Shown here in pieces: positions 1 to 11,358 of a DNA stretch of 64,000 nucleotides. Within the stretch, counting starts at the first letter, position 1. The number at the start of each line of letters is the position of its first letter. The DNA is from Agaricus subrufescens (Eukaryota > Basidiomycota > Agaricomycetes > Agaricales > Agaricaceae). Made by a program: the position numbers and the translations under genes. The stretch spans positions 1,488,001 to 1,552,000 of the forward strand of contig CM057060.1 in assembly GCA_029945375.1 (NCBI GenBank), written 5' to 3'. The notes under the pieces are model-generated. The model searched no databases and was not told where the DNA came from. It worked only from the letters and a program-made list of their open reading frames with translations.

Positions 1-2156
1 ACATTGGATCTACATAATCCAGAAGGTTTTTTATGTTCCATATCATCAGTCCGGCCCTCTTACGGCTCCCTGAAGAAGGAATGTATTTCTCCCAGGTCAA
101 GAACAAGCCCACTGTGAGGGCGCATAGTAGCCGACCATACCAACTTGGGCTTTCATCCATCTTCTCATGGACAATGCCTTTAGCATGTTCCGAATGATTG
201 CACCACATCTACGTCACATTCCTCGCATTAAAAAATTCACATTATTTGTTGATTTAACCGACGTGATTTTCCGGCCCCCAATCCGAAAGATCGGACATAT
301 GAGACGTATTCCGCCACAGAAAAATACAGTCATATGCACTACATATGGGTTTTTAAAGGGCCTCTCAGCCACCTGACACATTCCGGGTCCACTTATAAGA
401 AGCCCCCGGTGTCCTTATAGTCGTATCCTTTTACTTCGGTCTTTCGCAGGGTCAATGTTTGCCTATCATATGTCGGTTGTCAACGGTGGCTAGCGCGTGT
501 CGCAGGCGTGCACCGAACGCACCCACGATTACGCCAACGAATTTAACATGACACCATCCCCCCTGCCCAGCACTTGACTAATGGCGAAATCTTGTTGATT
601 TTTCCCCGTTCACAGGATTCCCCCTATAGTTTCCTGGTCGGGACCGGACAATAAGGTCGATCGATGGCTTTTATTGTTTCCGACCATTATAGTCTTCCGA
701 AACGTGACAATAACCGCCCGTGTTCTTCCCAGATACTATTCTGGGCGTCGACATTATCCAGCTTCCGGTCAGAAAATGTGTCCAATAGACGTATCCATAT
801 TCCGCGCTTCATGTTATCATGCCTAACAAATGCACTGATCTATGGGGCAGCAGCTGATCTTTCTAGATTTATTGCCACAATCAGCGTCCTTTTTTTTCGC
901 AGCCAGGCATTTTCTCACCACAGCTGGGGCAACGTCCTTGGTGCGTAACATCTATACATAGGTAAGTACACCAGGTGATCCTGTCCCGACACGTGGAAAC
1001 GTGTTCCTTACCATACTGTTGCGGGAATTGACGACTATGGGGAGGGAAGGGGGGGGGAGGAGGTGAGTGCTTCATTAGCCCTATGTTCGTCCAACAACTG
1101 AACGGGAGCGGCTCACTATTGCCAGCAGGTGTTAACACATTCAGACCCGCAATCGGGCGGATGATTGGGACTGAATTTGCAATAGCGGTCTTCGCATTCG
1201 ATCTACAAAGATTTGTATTCAGACAGCATAGTGATCTTGCAGATAAACCTACATACCAGCGTGTCTGGCTACAGAGACTTAATCGGCAATATACCCACCA
1301 TACTTAATGACTCACTAACCTCACTGATTATATGTTGACAGAGTATATACTTGTGTTTCACCCTGGAAGGCGGCCGATAAATGTACTTTCAACAGCAAGT
1401 AAACAAGAACTCACTGGCGCCAGCAGCACATTTTTTGGTACAAAAAGAGAGAGAAAAAGAAGGGATCGGAAAGAAGAGCTCGTACACTACGCAGAAAAAG
1501 GCCGCAAGATAAAAGAATTGCCTCTTATGATTTCATAATTTATAGGTAGCTGGATTGTAGTAGAGGAGGTTGCCGGGACGAGACCATGGAACAAATGAGT
1601 CCTGAGGAAAGGCTGAAAGGCCACATCGGGCCGTTTAGCATCTGGTTAGGCGCAGAGCATCAAGATCGCTACCAAATCAAATAATGGTGGACCAGTGCTA
1701 GATCGGGAGCCTTACACCGCGGCTCAGCGTCCTGCACTTCCTTGCTGGCTTTGAAAGTGAAATTAGTCAGCCAAAATCCTAAAACTCAAATTCAACACAT
1801 GAGCCAGTTTTCTTGTCGTCATAATTCCCGAACCACGAGACAAGTGGAGAAGCCGGATAGCCTGTTCCGTTAAGAGTTCTTAAAAATCCGGACAGTCAAG
1901 GCATTCTCCGGATTGGCCAGTGCAGTGGATTCTGCGAATCATAGCGCAACACGTGATATTCATCAGATCTCTATACACGTGAATGTGATATCGGCGCGGA
2001 CGTGTGGATGAACATTGAAATTTCCATCAGAGCGACCAGTAATCCGCAGTGTCGCTTACGAAGTAGCAAAAGAGGCATGGCTTAGGGCTATCTGATCTCT
2101 CACCGCCGCCCGCGATCAATCACAAAATAGTGGAAATTGTGAATCGACCTACGATC
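1..2156. other. Gene-poor stretch at window start
   Basis: I find no gene I can support here. Short open frames exist (for example 664-948 on the plus strand) but they show no recognisable domain, no splice continuation and no codon-use signal. The stretch contains scattered purine-rich runs near 1440-1480 and a G-run near 1050. The last few hundred bases should hold the terminator of the minus-strand eIF2B alpha gene that ends at 2157. Decayed transposon sequence is possible, but I saw no terminal repeats. Confidence 0.5.
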
Positions 2157-3670
2157 TCATCCTGCAAACATGCCAACTAGGTACTGGCTGACACCCTCCG
2201 GTGTGAGGCTTCCGACATCCGAAAACACCAAAGAAATCAAGTCTGGTCTGCTTTCGTCAGTTGGCGACGTGTTGAAAGGCAGTCTATGATGTCACGGCAC
2301 CTAGTATAGTCAACATTGGGATTGTTCAGGCGAATTTTTTCCTGTGTAATGCTCGCCGCCGCCGAAGCTTCAGTTCCCTCATCAACTTTTTCTTCAGTCG
2401 CACGAGAAAGGTCCGGGGAAACAGCTGGACCTTCAGTCGTATGTCCGCGCGGATAAGTTTGAGAGGGTTGAGTAAATGATAGGATGTTTGAATTGTGACT
2501 TGGCAAATCATATTGAGATAAAGGAAACAGACGGTGAAACTTATAGCTAGATTGAAAAGTGAGATCTTAACATGAATGGATCAAATGAAAAGCAATACGT
2601 CATCACCTTTCGGCCAACGCGTAGAATGGCTTGTTTGCAGCTTTAGCAATAATCGCAATTTGGTTGCTTCCTACTGCGTTGACGAGGCCTCCACTTTCAA
2701 CCACTGCTTCCGAGCCAACGAGAACAAAGTCCACCTTGTCCATGACATAGGCGACAGCTGCATCCAATATCACGGAACAAGGTATACCTGCGGCGGCCAA
2801 AGCCTCGGCGGTCCTGATACTGGAGAGGGTCAGTAAGCCAATGACAGAGAAAACCGGGAGGACGTACCCAAGTCCACGAGGACGTGCCTCCGTCACAAAG
2901 ACTATAGAAGAGCGCTCAATAATGAGAAAGTGATCATGGATTTGTTCAAATAGTTCAGACCAGATATTCGCTTGTGTTTGTGGGCAAGAAGTAGTGTTTG
3001 CATGACTACTCTGGAGTAGGAGTGGGTTAGGATCTATATTGATGTTTTAAGGCACCTGATGACGTCGAAGCTTTGATAAACTCACGATGGAACCATCCTT
3101 AATAAATCCGACAGCCAAGTTAGCGATCTTGTGGCGATAGGTCAGTGCCTCGACAGCATATTGTTGGCCTTGTCGAATGAGCTCTTGTTTAAGGTCCGCA
3201 AAATTCTAAAATCACACCAGATTGGTATGCATTAGGGTTTTATGACTTGTGAACACACCGCAGAATCATGGGGGAACAAAGTGACGAAAGCAGTAAACAG
3301 CTCGCAACCGGCGTTCAGGCCAATGGGATTGAGGGTCTGCTTCTTCAGGGTACTTGCCCCCTCATTGAGTGCTTGTACAAGTTCAAACATCGTCCCGGCT
3401 AATGGATTGATGAGTTATAAGACTAGTCACAGAACACAGACGAGCAACCATCCGAATTTTCAACCACCTCTGTGAGAGCAAGAATGGCCGCAATTGGCGG
3501 AGACATCTGGGCAACTTGAGCGAGACTAATCCATGTTGGCTGTAGAGACTAACCTGCTCGTCTTTGAGGATGCGGCGGAACGCCCTGCTGATATCAAAGC
3601 CGCTGTCCGTCTCATTTTCCGATCTCCGGGCAGTCGGTAGGGCTGCTTGTGTGGGGGAAATGGCAGACAT
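2157..3670 (-). CDS. GCN3: Translation initiation factor eIF2B subunit alpha (GCN3)
   Basis: Regulatory alpha subunit of eIF2B, the cytosolic guanine-nucleotide exchange factor for eIF2; it binds phosphorylated eIF2 and mediates the stress response. The central exon (about 2603-2896) carries the family core: TEARPRGLG, then after an intron RTAEALAAAGIPC, AYVMDKVDFVLVGSEAVVES and AKAANKPFYALAE. The C-terminus is recovered by splicing after NPNVDYTR (donor gtgccg near 2310, acceptor aaagcag near 2255), giving PDLISLVFSDVGSLTPEGVS and ending QYLVGMFAG with TGA at 2157-2159. I chose the ATG at 3668-3670 (MSAISPTQ); an in-frame upstream start at 3739 would add 23 residues of low-complexity sequence. 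The gene has several introns. The reverse strand 5' flank is a long non-coding stretch shared with the next plus-strand gene. Confidence 0.9.
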
Positions 3671-4992
3671 GTTCTGCCAAATGGGGACGGGAAATGGGGC
3701 TTCCAGTGGACTATTACTGAACGAAAGTAACACCGACAAAGTGGCTGTTAATCAGAGTCATCTAAGCGCAAGGAGAGTGTGACATCTGTGACAAAGGTTG
3801 ATTTTCTTTATCTTCCATGCATCATGCAACATGGGCGTCGGACAGTCCTTCAATCCAGTTTACAAGGCAAGGCACCGGGGCTACTGAAACTATCTCCACG
3901 AATAATGTTAGGGGGTATCTTCATATCGCACACCATCCAGCAACTCTGGATATGAATTATGGATTGGGGTCGCATCGAGATTCAATCAATCTCACGTGTA
4001 CTAGGCCAAAATACTTATAAGCTTCGAGCTCCAAGCCCTAGATGAGGCTGCACATATTCCGGGTGTCTGGACATCAATGCGGGGACAAAATACGCTTCCC
4101 GACGGTACTGTCTATGTTCAGTGGAATGGCGCCCACTCGGCTGTTCGTCCAGAGGAGAGCCAATGAGTGTGCCATAATAGGGTAGATATGATTCCAGGTA
4201 TAGTAGCTGTCGCGTCACCGGTGATCCGATCCTGATCTTGGAAACGCATGAATGGAGGGAGAACATATGTGTTGTGCCCCGTAGTTGCCTGTGTTCAGGT
4301 GGGACTGTGGCGGGGCCTGGTGGCCGGCTAAATGACCGAGTAGGCTGGTTGCCAGAGAGACGGGTCGGAAGAGCGATCTTCGCGCAACGGGACAAGCCAC
4401 CGCAGGGTCATGGACAACGCCACGGCTTAGCTGACGGACACGGTGCCTTGACGGTCGGCAAAACTCAGAGCCAGGATCAGCGGAGAAAGAAGAGCGTGCT
4501 TGCAGCAGAGAAGACGCTCTCGTTGACATGGCCCAGCGTTATTTTTGCAGCGCCAGGCATCATCGCAGGTGGGCGGCAGCATCTGCAGCGACGAGAAGCG
4601 CAGCATCCGGCCAGAGCTGGGCCGAAAAGGCGTGGGCACAGGGGTGGCGGGGGGTCTGTGGCCCAAAGAGGAAATGGGCTCGGGGGTGAATACACGTGTA
4701 TTTTCGCCCGACGCATTCTGGGAGGCTATTTTATTTTCTCTGCCAGGGTCCGACCAGCGCTCGCTACAAAAGGCAGCTCCGAATTATGAACATCCCTCCT
4801 GCCCTCCCCTGACCTCGCCCCCGCCCTCCAGTGCCCTCAGCCCTTCGCCGCCTCGCCTCCTCTTATCGATCTTCTTCACAACTTATCCAGCCCTTATCCT
4901 CGTAAGCAACCCTAGTCCCTACGCCGTCTCTCGCATTTATAATCTCCGTCCCAGAAGCTGCGCTTCGACGAAACATTCCACCCCTTCAAACC
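3671..4992. other. Divergent intergenic region between eIF2B alpha and the 209-residue gene
   Basis: About 1.3 kb separates the two start codons. No coding region is supported; overlapping open frames at 4238-4789 (+) and 4015-4529 (-) lack recognisable domains. From about 4795 to 4990 the plus strand becomes strongly C/T-rich, a feature common in basidiomycete promoters and 5' leaders, so this part probably holds the transcription start of the gene at 4993. Confidence 0.5.
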
Positions 4993-5622
4993 ATGCAGCC
5001 TCCTCAGTCCAAGCCCCAAGTCGTTTTTTCCAGCGATGTGGGAAACATGGACGACTGGGCACAGCGCACCCGCATTCCTCTCACCACCGCCGACGCCCTC
5101 GGCACGCCCTACGCCCGATCTCACCGCTGGCTCCAGCAATTAAAATCTCACCTCGTCAAGGAGTATGGCTGGGTCGAAGTCCCGTCAAACGACCACCGCC
5201 TGCTTATTTCCCTTGAATCCACTTCCATTTGGCGTTCCTCCGTTGGCCTACCTGCAGGTCCAAAGATGAAGCTCCAGCTTCCCGTTCATGCTAGCTCGTT
5301 CTTCTCTCCGGAGAGGAGAGTTCAATGGGAGATGGTTTTCCATAGCGACACATTCGAGTCTATGCGAAAGATCTGCCCTCCCATCAGTGACATTCTGAAT
5401 TTGATCCAGTGTCTATTAACTGGCATCGTGACACTCGTATTTGAGGAACGTCTACCTCAGGGTCTTTACCGAACAACGCGTGGCCTTCCACCCGTGTCGT
5501 GGGTCAATGAAAATGAGGCCGCGCTAATTGAGGTCTTCGGCCAGTCACACTTCAAGGCCTTGAGAAAGGCATGCGCTGATACCAATGTGTCGTATAAACT
5601 CGATGTCGTACCCAAACAATGA
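4993..5622 (+). CDS. Hypothetical 209-residue protein, single exon
   Basis: I do not recognise this protein. The frame is a single intronless exon of 209 codons, unusual beside neighbours with 4-15 introns. It has no signal peptide or transmembrane segment by eye. A basic, aromatic middle (ARSHRWLQQLKSHLVKEYGW) is followed by a beta-rich part, and the C-terminal third has a hydrophobic helix (ILNLIQCLLTGIVTLVF) that could be buried or weakly membrane-associated. The end reads SYKLDVVPKQ before TGA. A C/T-rich leader precedes the ATG, and the 3' flank (5625-5700) is a dense T/C tract. The protein-like composition and long open frame support a real gene. It may be lineage-specific; a DNA-binding or regulatory role would be a guess. 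Confidence 0.6.
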   Translation: MQPPQSKPQVVFSSDVGNMDDWAQRTRIPLTTADALGTPYARSHRWLQQLKSHLVKEYGWVEVPSNDHRLLISLESTSIWRSSVGLPAGPKMKLQLPVHASSFFSPERRVQWEMVFHSDTFESMRKICPPISDILNLIQCLLTGIVTLVFEERLPQGLYRTTRGLPPVSWVNENEAALIEVFGQSHFKALRKACADTNVSYKLDVVPKQ

Positions 5623-6131
5623 TCCACACCCGTTTCGCCGCCTTTTCTCCTTCTCTTTTTCTCTTCCTTTCCCTCCCTTTTCCTTTTTTTTTGGCATTTC
5701 CGCTATCGCATTTGTACGATCCTTCTTCACTTGCACTTATCGTATTTTATTAGCAATTCTTAGTCTCTCTCATTCTATCCTCTCACTGCTGTCCGAACGT
5801 CAACTCGTCGTTTTTAATTCGTAGTTCTTAGAGCCTTTTAGTCTACTTTTGCACCAAAATTCTCACATAGATAATTGATAGGCATCCTTATGTTCAAAGT
5901 ACTCTTCTAAAGTTCCAAACATAAGTAATAAATGAAGTGAGCCCGAGATTATATCGCTAGATGCGCTCTCTAATTTGGCATATATATTATTGACCTTCTG
6001 TGTTCGACTGGTAGCCTTTGATTTGTGTTTCAACTTGCGCGTGAAGAGGTACATATATAGAGTCCGCGCGACAGTGATCAGGTTTCCCACAATCTTCTCT
6101 CACATTCTCCCTTGATTGGATTCTATTTGAG
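5623..6131. other. Intergenic: 3' flank of the 209-residue gene and MetAP1 promoter
   Basis: It begins with a T/C-rich run (about 5625-5700), likely the 3' untranslated region of the preceding gene. The second half is A/T-rich and contains a possible TATA element (TATATA at 6054-6059), about 75 bp ahead of the MetAP1 start codon. No gene is seen. Confidence 0.45.
6054..6060 (+). promoter_or_regulatory. Possible TATA box of MetAP1
   Basis: The motif TATATAG lies about 72 bp upstream of the ATG at 6132 in an otherwise mixed-composition leader. Spacing suits a TATA box, but the surrounding DNA is A/T-rich, so chance occurrence is possible. Confidence 0.35.
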
Positions 6132-7949
6132 ATGGCTACTTCTGTCACCTGCCAGAGCGACTCTTGCCCTAATGGCAACCCGCCGTCAAGATTAGAATGT
6201 CCAACGTGTAATAAGTAAAAAAAATTTCAAATCTTTACTGAATATACTTCCCATTTTCGGAAATCAGAATTGGAATTAGAGGATCGTTTTTCTGTGGTCA
6301 AGTATGCTTCAAGGGCGCTTGTAAGTATTTTTCATGCGGAACTTGAACAAATTTGATTAGTCAACGCACAGGGGTACGTTGCAACATTCCGTTGTATGTT
6401 AAAATCAATCCAACAAAAGTATGCCAGAAAAAACATAAAATTTTGCATGATCTAGTCAAACCAGGTGTTTTGCCTATAAATCAGGGTTAAGTATCATAAT
6501 TTACTCACCTCCTTGGTTTTAGAGTCACTCATCCCCGTCTAGGTAACAATCCCTGGCCCGATTTTAATTTTACGGGGTCTGTAAGACCTGTATATCCATT
6601 GTCACCCACCCGGGAGGTCCCTGCACACATACCTCGCCCTGACTATGCGGAAGACGGTTGGTGATTCATAGCCTACTACATGTTTCGCCTCACATCTGCT
6701 TTCATAGGCGTGCCGAAATCTGAATTGCGTAAAGTTGGCCAACCCCCTCGCATACTAAGTTCAGAAGAGCAAGAGAAAATGCGTGTCGTGTGCAGAGTGC
6801 GTTAGCACCTGGAGGCATTACCGCATACGATAATTCATTCATGAAACATATAGCTCGGCCGGGAAGTTCTTGATATTGCGGCAGCGGCAGTCCGTCCCGG
6901 TATTACCACCGACGAGATTGATGCAATCGTGCACAAGGCCACTATTGAAAAGAACTCTTATCCCTCACCACTTAATTATCGTAACTTCCCAAAGTCCGTC
7001 TGCATGTAAGCCACTTCTACCATCCAAACCGAGGCCTTGGCCAATTCGTTCACCGAGCTCACTGTGACGGTGCTACAGTTCTGTCAACGAAGTCATCTGT
7101 CATGGAATTCCAGATGGGAGAAAATTGCAAGAGGGAGATATCGTAAATTTAGGTGAGTTTACGCCCTTCTTTGCAATGGAGCTGGAGACGAAGTAGATTA
7201 ACCGCATACCATATTGAGATGTCTCGTTGTACCACGACGGTGAGTGGCCAAACCATCGGCGTATGTTCTAGATTTACAGTTCTTCACAACACAGGATTTC
7301 ATGCCGACCTCAACCAAACATATGCTGTAGGAGAGATTGACGAGGAATCTCAGAAGCTTATTCGTACTACACGGGCGGCTCTTGATGCCGCAATTGCAAT
7401 GTGTAAACCAGGTGCTTTGTTCCGCGACATCGGGAAAGTCATGTTGGTACTGCATGCCTTTCTCTTCGATCCCAGCCAACCTTCTACTCTAGTGAACCGA
7501 TCGCGCGATCGAATGGTTGTGCTGTTGTTCGTACATATACAGGCCATGGTATCAACGATCTCTTTCATGGTTCACCTAATTATATACCCCACTATGCTAA
7601 GAACAAAGCTGTTGGAACCATGAAACCAGGAATGGTGAGTTCGCAACTACTTGCATCGTGACGGATTGCATCTAAAGTTGCATACAGTGCTTTACGATAG
7701 AACCAGTAAGTTGTCCACCGACCACTTTAGACTTCTGACTTCCTGCTCCAAGATGCTTAACCTCGGACACAATTGGGCCGATGTGCATTGGCCTGACAAT
7801 TGGACTGCTACCACCATTGATGGGAAGCGTAGTGCTCAGTTTGAAGACACCCTTCTGTACGTGCGGGCTTCATAGTGAACGCAAGGAGCTCATAGATTAT
7901 CAGCATCACGGAAACGGGCGTTGAGATCTTAACAAGGAAAACGGCATGA
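6132..7949 (+). CDS. MAP1: Methionine aminopeptidase 1 (zinc-finger type)
   Basis: Removes the initiator methionine from nascent proteins at the ribosome. The N-terminus has the ribosome-binding zinc finger of eukaryotic type 1 enzymes (C-x4-C at CQSDSC, LECPTC, then [11 protein letters not shown]). Next come the linker [20 protein letters not shown] and the pita-bread catalytic domain. All five metal ligands are visible: Asp in [11 protein letters not shown], Asp in FHADLNQTY, His in YTGHGIND, Glu in CFTIEP and Glu in QFEDTLL. The gene is cut into about a dozen exons; two are micro-exons, 7219-7239 (21 nt) and 7688-7705 (18 nt), and the first ligand Asp codon is split by the intron at 7153-7218. 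The C-terminus ends ILTRKTA at TGA 7947-7949, slightly shorter than in yeast or human. It converges with the acyltransferase gene, 217 bp between stop codons. Confidence 0.9.
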
Positions 7950-8166
7950 CGAAAATGCCACTGTAACAGCGATCAGTGGTGTGATCATTGGTTACAAACA
8001 GAACGCTGGTTGTCTGGGCATAAGGATACATAGGTTATACATGTACGAAACAATTAGGGCTACCGGCTATGACCCACAGTTTTCTATGTCCATCGTGACT
8101 AGACCTCTACATCCGGGATCTGGGTGGCATCATGGAACGGCTGTCCATCTAATGTAGCATTACGCT

Positions 8167-10805
8167 CTACAGTAACATTATCCAGCAAGCTCCTGCACTT
8201 CCTATGTCTGGTGATATGTCAGTTGTCAACGTTCCTTGGAGCAGTGCAAGACTACTTACCGAGGAATTGGGCTTTGCACCAGCACTAAAACTATGCCTTA
8301 GTCTTTGCAGGTCGGCATAAGAACTTGGGCGGCTCTTCGCTTTGGCGTTAATATCGTCATTGGAAGCGATGATACCAACGACGTCATCGTAATCTCCCGT
8401 GTCTTCTTCGTCTGTCTCCGCGGGAGATCCAATACGGCTGGCTTCATCGCCCGAGAGCCCTAACCACGCAGAAGTTCCATGCTTGGCGCTGCGACTCCAT
8501 CCAAATAATCGTTCATCAATCCAAGTCATGGGATGTGTAAGCCCCAGACCCTGCGCGTCGACTGCTCCAGTGCCACTCTTGCGGCGCCACAAGCCAGGAG
8601 TACCGGTGGAAGGCGGAACACTGGCGGATGGTACGAGAATTCTCGACTGTACAAAGATTAGGTTATATATATGGGTGAACTGCGAGATCGCACCTGATTG
8701 AAATCGTCATATAATTTTGGCCCGTATTCATTTATGAGACTAGCGACTTCATTTGCCAATTGAACACGCGTTCTCTTGGCTCGATTTAGTGACCGTTGTT
8801 GACCAGGGATCAGAGCAATGATGAGTGGCGGCAAGGATCTAGGTTCCGTAAGCACATAAAGTCTGTACCGGGACCACGGAACACATACTTGAGTACGTCC
8901 ATACCCGCTTCACCAAATTTAAGTGCAGCATAATTCATGAAAGGCAAAGCAGTTATCACGAGAAACGGGGTTGCAAGGCGCCATCGTAGACTGAGATCGG
9001 ACCTGATGGCTACGATTGTAGCAAAAATCGCATAAACAAGATATAAGACTGGGGTAACGCCGAGGGCTATCAGGACTTTCCACGACGCTAATACATCACG
9101 ACCAGCTATTTTCACGACGGAGGCAGCAAGCGCTTCTATACATAGCAACGGACCTGGTCAATACGACGGTCTTTGATCTTGTGAAAGGACTACCTTTGGC
9201 CTTCTGCCTTGATAGGACTGAAGCTGTTATGAACATAGGAGCGTTCAAGATTGTCCCCGGTAGAGCTAGGAGCGTCCAAATTGCAAGGAGGATTGAGCGA
9301 TACATCAGAAGACCGAGGGTCTTCCAACTAGCTTTCGTCGCGCGTGGAACCTGTAGGCCTTATGACAAAGTTACAAATGTGTAAAGCATAGCTACGCACC
9401 TGGTGATCTCGCAATCCAAGATCCCTCAGAAGGCGGTTATACTTAAGGACATCAGTGCGCAATTTCTGTATTCTCGGTTCGTCTTTGAAATGGATGTAAC
9501 CTTCAAGTAATCGTCTGTTGAGCTCTACAACCTGTCCTAACGTGAGGTGCTGAGCGGGGGTCTTGAACAAGCGGCGGACAGCTTGAATCAACTAAAAATG
9601 TTTAGTTTGATTAAGACTAGCCATGAATATGCGCGGAAGCCTTACCATTAGCGTGTCATAGTCAGGTGCACGAATTGTTACCGTCTTGAGGGCATCGAAT
9701 ACAAGGTTCAGGAACTTAGAGACAGCCTCCCGCTTCTGAGCTCCGCCCAATTTGAACATCTCTACGTATTCCGGCGGTACATCGAGAGCGCTCCCGAATT
9801 CAACTACAGCACGGGAGCGAAATCGGTGAGCGTGAAAATATGACAATCCAACTGGAACAATTTTGACTTTGATGTCAGGATTATTGGCCATAGCGCCGAG
9901 GGCCATGATTGAAACTCCGGCCTTAAGAGGTAAAAGGTCTGTGCGATCATGGCTACCACCTGTAGGCGATTAGGAGGAGATGAGAGGGTTGAAGCACGCT
10001 GCCTTCACCTTCGGGAAAGATACCAATACTTCTGCCTGCCTTCAGGCATTCATAAACGTGCCGATACATCTCCTGCTGGTCAACGTAGGGCATCCTTTTG
10101 AACGTTAGGCCCGGCAAACTTTCTTGGCGTATTTCCATAACCTTCTCCCTTATCTTGAGAGTTCCCTTTCCACTCTCTCCGCCAAATTCGCGTTTGATTC
10201 GCAATTCGGTATCTGAGAGAATTTCGCTGACTTCGGCCACGGCTGAGTTTACGGACTTCGGAAGCATGATCTGCATCTTTGCACTGAACTCTTTTGTGAA
10301 TTGGGTGCCTTCGCCGATAACCAGGCAAGGGTCGTCTGGGGACAGCCAGACATAACCAGTGCCAGGTTTCGCAGAGTCCGCTGCGCGGGCCACGGGAACT
10401 AACAAAGTTGAGTGTGTTTGACAAACAGACTACGGACTATGGCTCACTGCTCTCCATGAGGCGTGCAAAGAAGCCAATCCATTTCCTCTTCATGCTATTG
10501 GCAGCAGTCAAGAATTGAACTTTCCTGTGTGTTTCGCGGTATACTTCAAGTGAGAGTAACAAGGGGTCAAGAAACTGAAAGAATAAGAGTCAAAGTTGAA
10601 GAGAATATAGACTGAAGGAGACTATGAGCTGGAATACCTGGTTATTGTGAGGTGCACCAACGAAAATAACCGGTCCATCTCGAGGAATATTAAACGCTCC
10701 ACGAGGACGTATCTCTCGGAAGAATATCTGCGTCACAGTCCGCCAGAAAAGCATGGCAGCATCATACTTGAAAGTCTGGTTACTTAGATGCTGCACGGAG
10801 CCCAT
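8167..10805 (-). CDS. Glycerol-3-phosphate / DHAP acyltransferase (SCT1/GPT2 family)
   Basis: Catalyses the first acylation of glycerolipid synthesis at the endoplasmic reticulum. The acyltransferase signature VGAPHNNQ continues across an intron into FLDPLLLSLE, giving the catalytic His...Asp block. It is followed by the block FLTAANSMKRKWIGFFARLM and the insert with GEGTQFTKEFSAKMQIMLP typical of the fungal SCT1/GPT2 type. The substrate-binding block GIFPEGGSHDRTDLLPLKAG is formed by joining exons near 9950. Hydrophobic segments near 8810-9300 (for example VLIALGVTPVLYLVYAIFATIVA) are C-terminal membrane spans, and the tail is Ser-rich and polar (SRPSSYADLQRLRHSFSAG). Start ATG at 10803-10805 (MGSVQHLSNQ). 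The last residues, CWIMLL before the stop at 8167, are unlike the polar tail and could come from a missed final intron. Confidence 0.88.
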
Positions 10806-11358
10806 AGCGAGTGGAATGGAAGACAGGGAGGAAATAGTTGGTGAGCGTTGTATGGCCTATGCTCTTTATGATGTAGCGCTTTTGGTACCAAATAGACGCA
10901 AATAGCTATTGCCCTGCCCGCAGTTCTATAGCTAAAATCTCTTACAACCACGGGTCATTTTGTTCACGGCTGCCTCGGGAGGAGAACACAGGATCAGACA
11001 AACCGGTCAGGAGGGAATTAAATATATCAAAGCCGGTATTATACAAAGGGAGATGACACTCGGAAAACAAGCCTATCCTATCAAGTACGTAAACTCCGTG
11101 CGTCAGGGTTCGAATGATGCCCTCTGGGTTGTGGGAGTTGTCCGACCCTGGGATGACCCATTGCTCAGTGTGCTGGTACGGTATTGAAATAAGTCATGCA
11201 ATCGTGACAGCTTTTCTTGTTGGTCATGAGAGCCGCCTGTATTGTTGCTGCGGCGGGGAGATGTTTCAGTCGTGGGTACGGAACGTATCGCCTCGCGGCT
11301 GTTGGACTCTAGTTCTGTTAAGGCGCATTAGACTAAGTCCAAGCAACGAATAACATCA
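10806..11358. other. Intergenic between two minus-strand genes
   Basis: About 550 bp holding the promoter of the acyltransferase and the 3' end of the XMAP215 gene, both on the minus strand. No gene or clear regulatory motif is recognised. The sequence ggttcgaatg near 11108 resembles a tRNA T-arm but lacks the remaining cloverleaf. Confidence 0.45.

Noticed and set aside
664..948. 94-codon plus-strand open frame near the window start
   Set aside because: No domain, no signal or splice continuation; length is within chance for this composition.
4238..4789. 183-codon plus-strand open frame
   Set aside because: Overlaps several equally long frames on the other strand in GC-rich DNA and shows no protein-like features; likely by-product of composition.
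11080..11150. tRNA-like ggttcgaatg sequence
   Set aside because: The T-arm-like motif lacks the matching stem, D-arm and acceptor stem.
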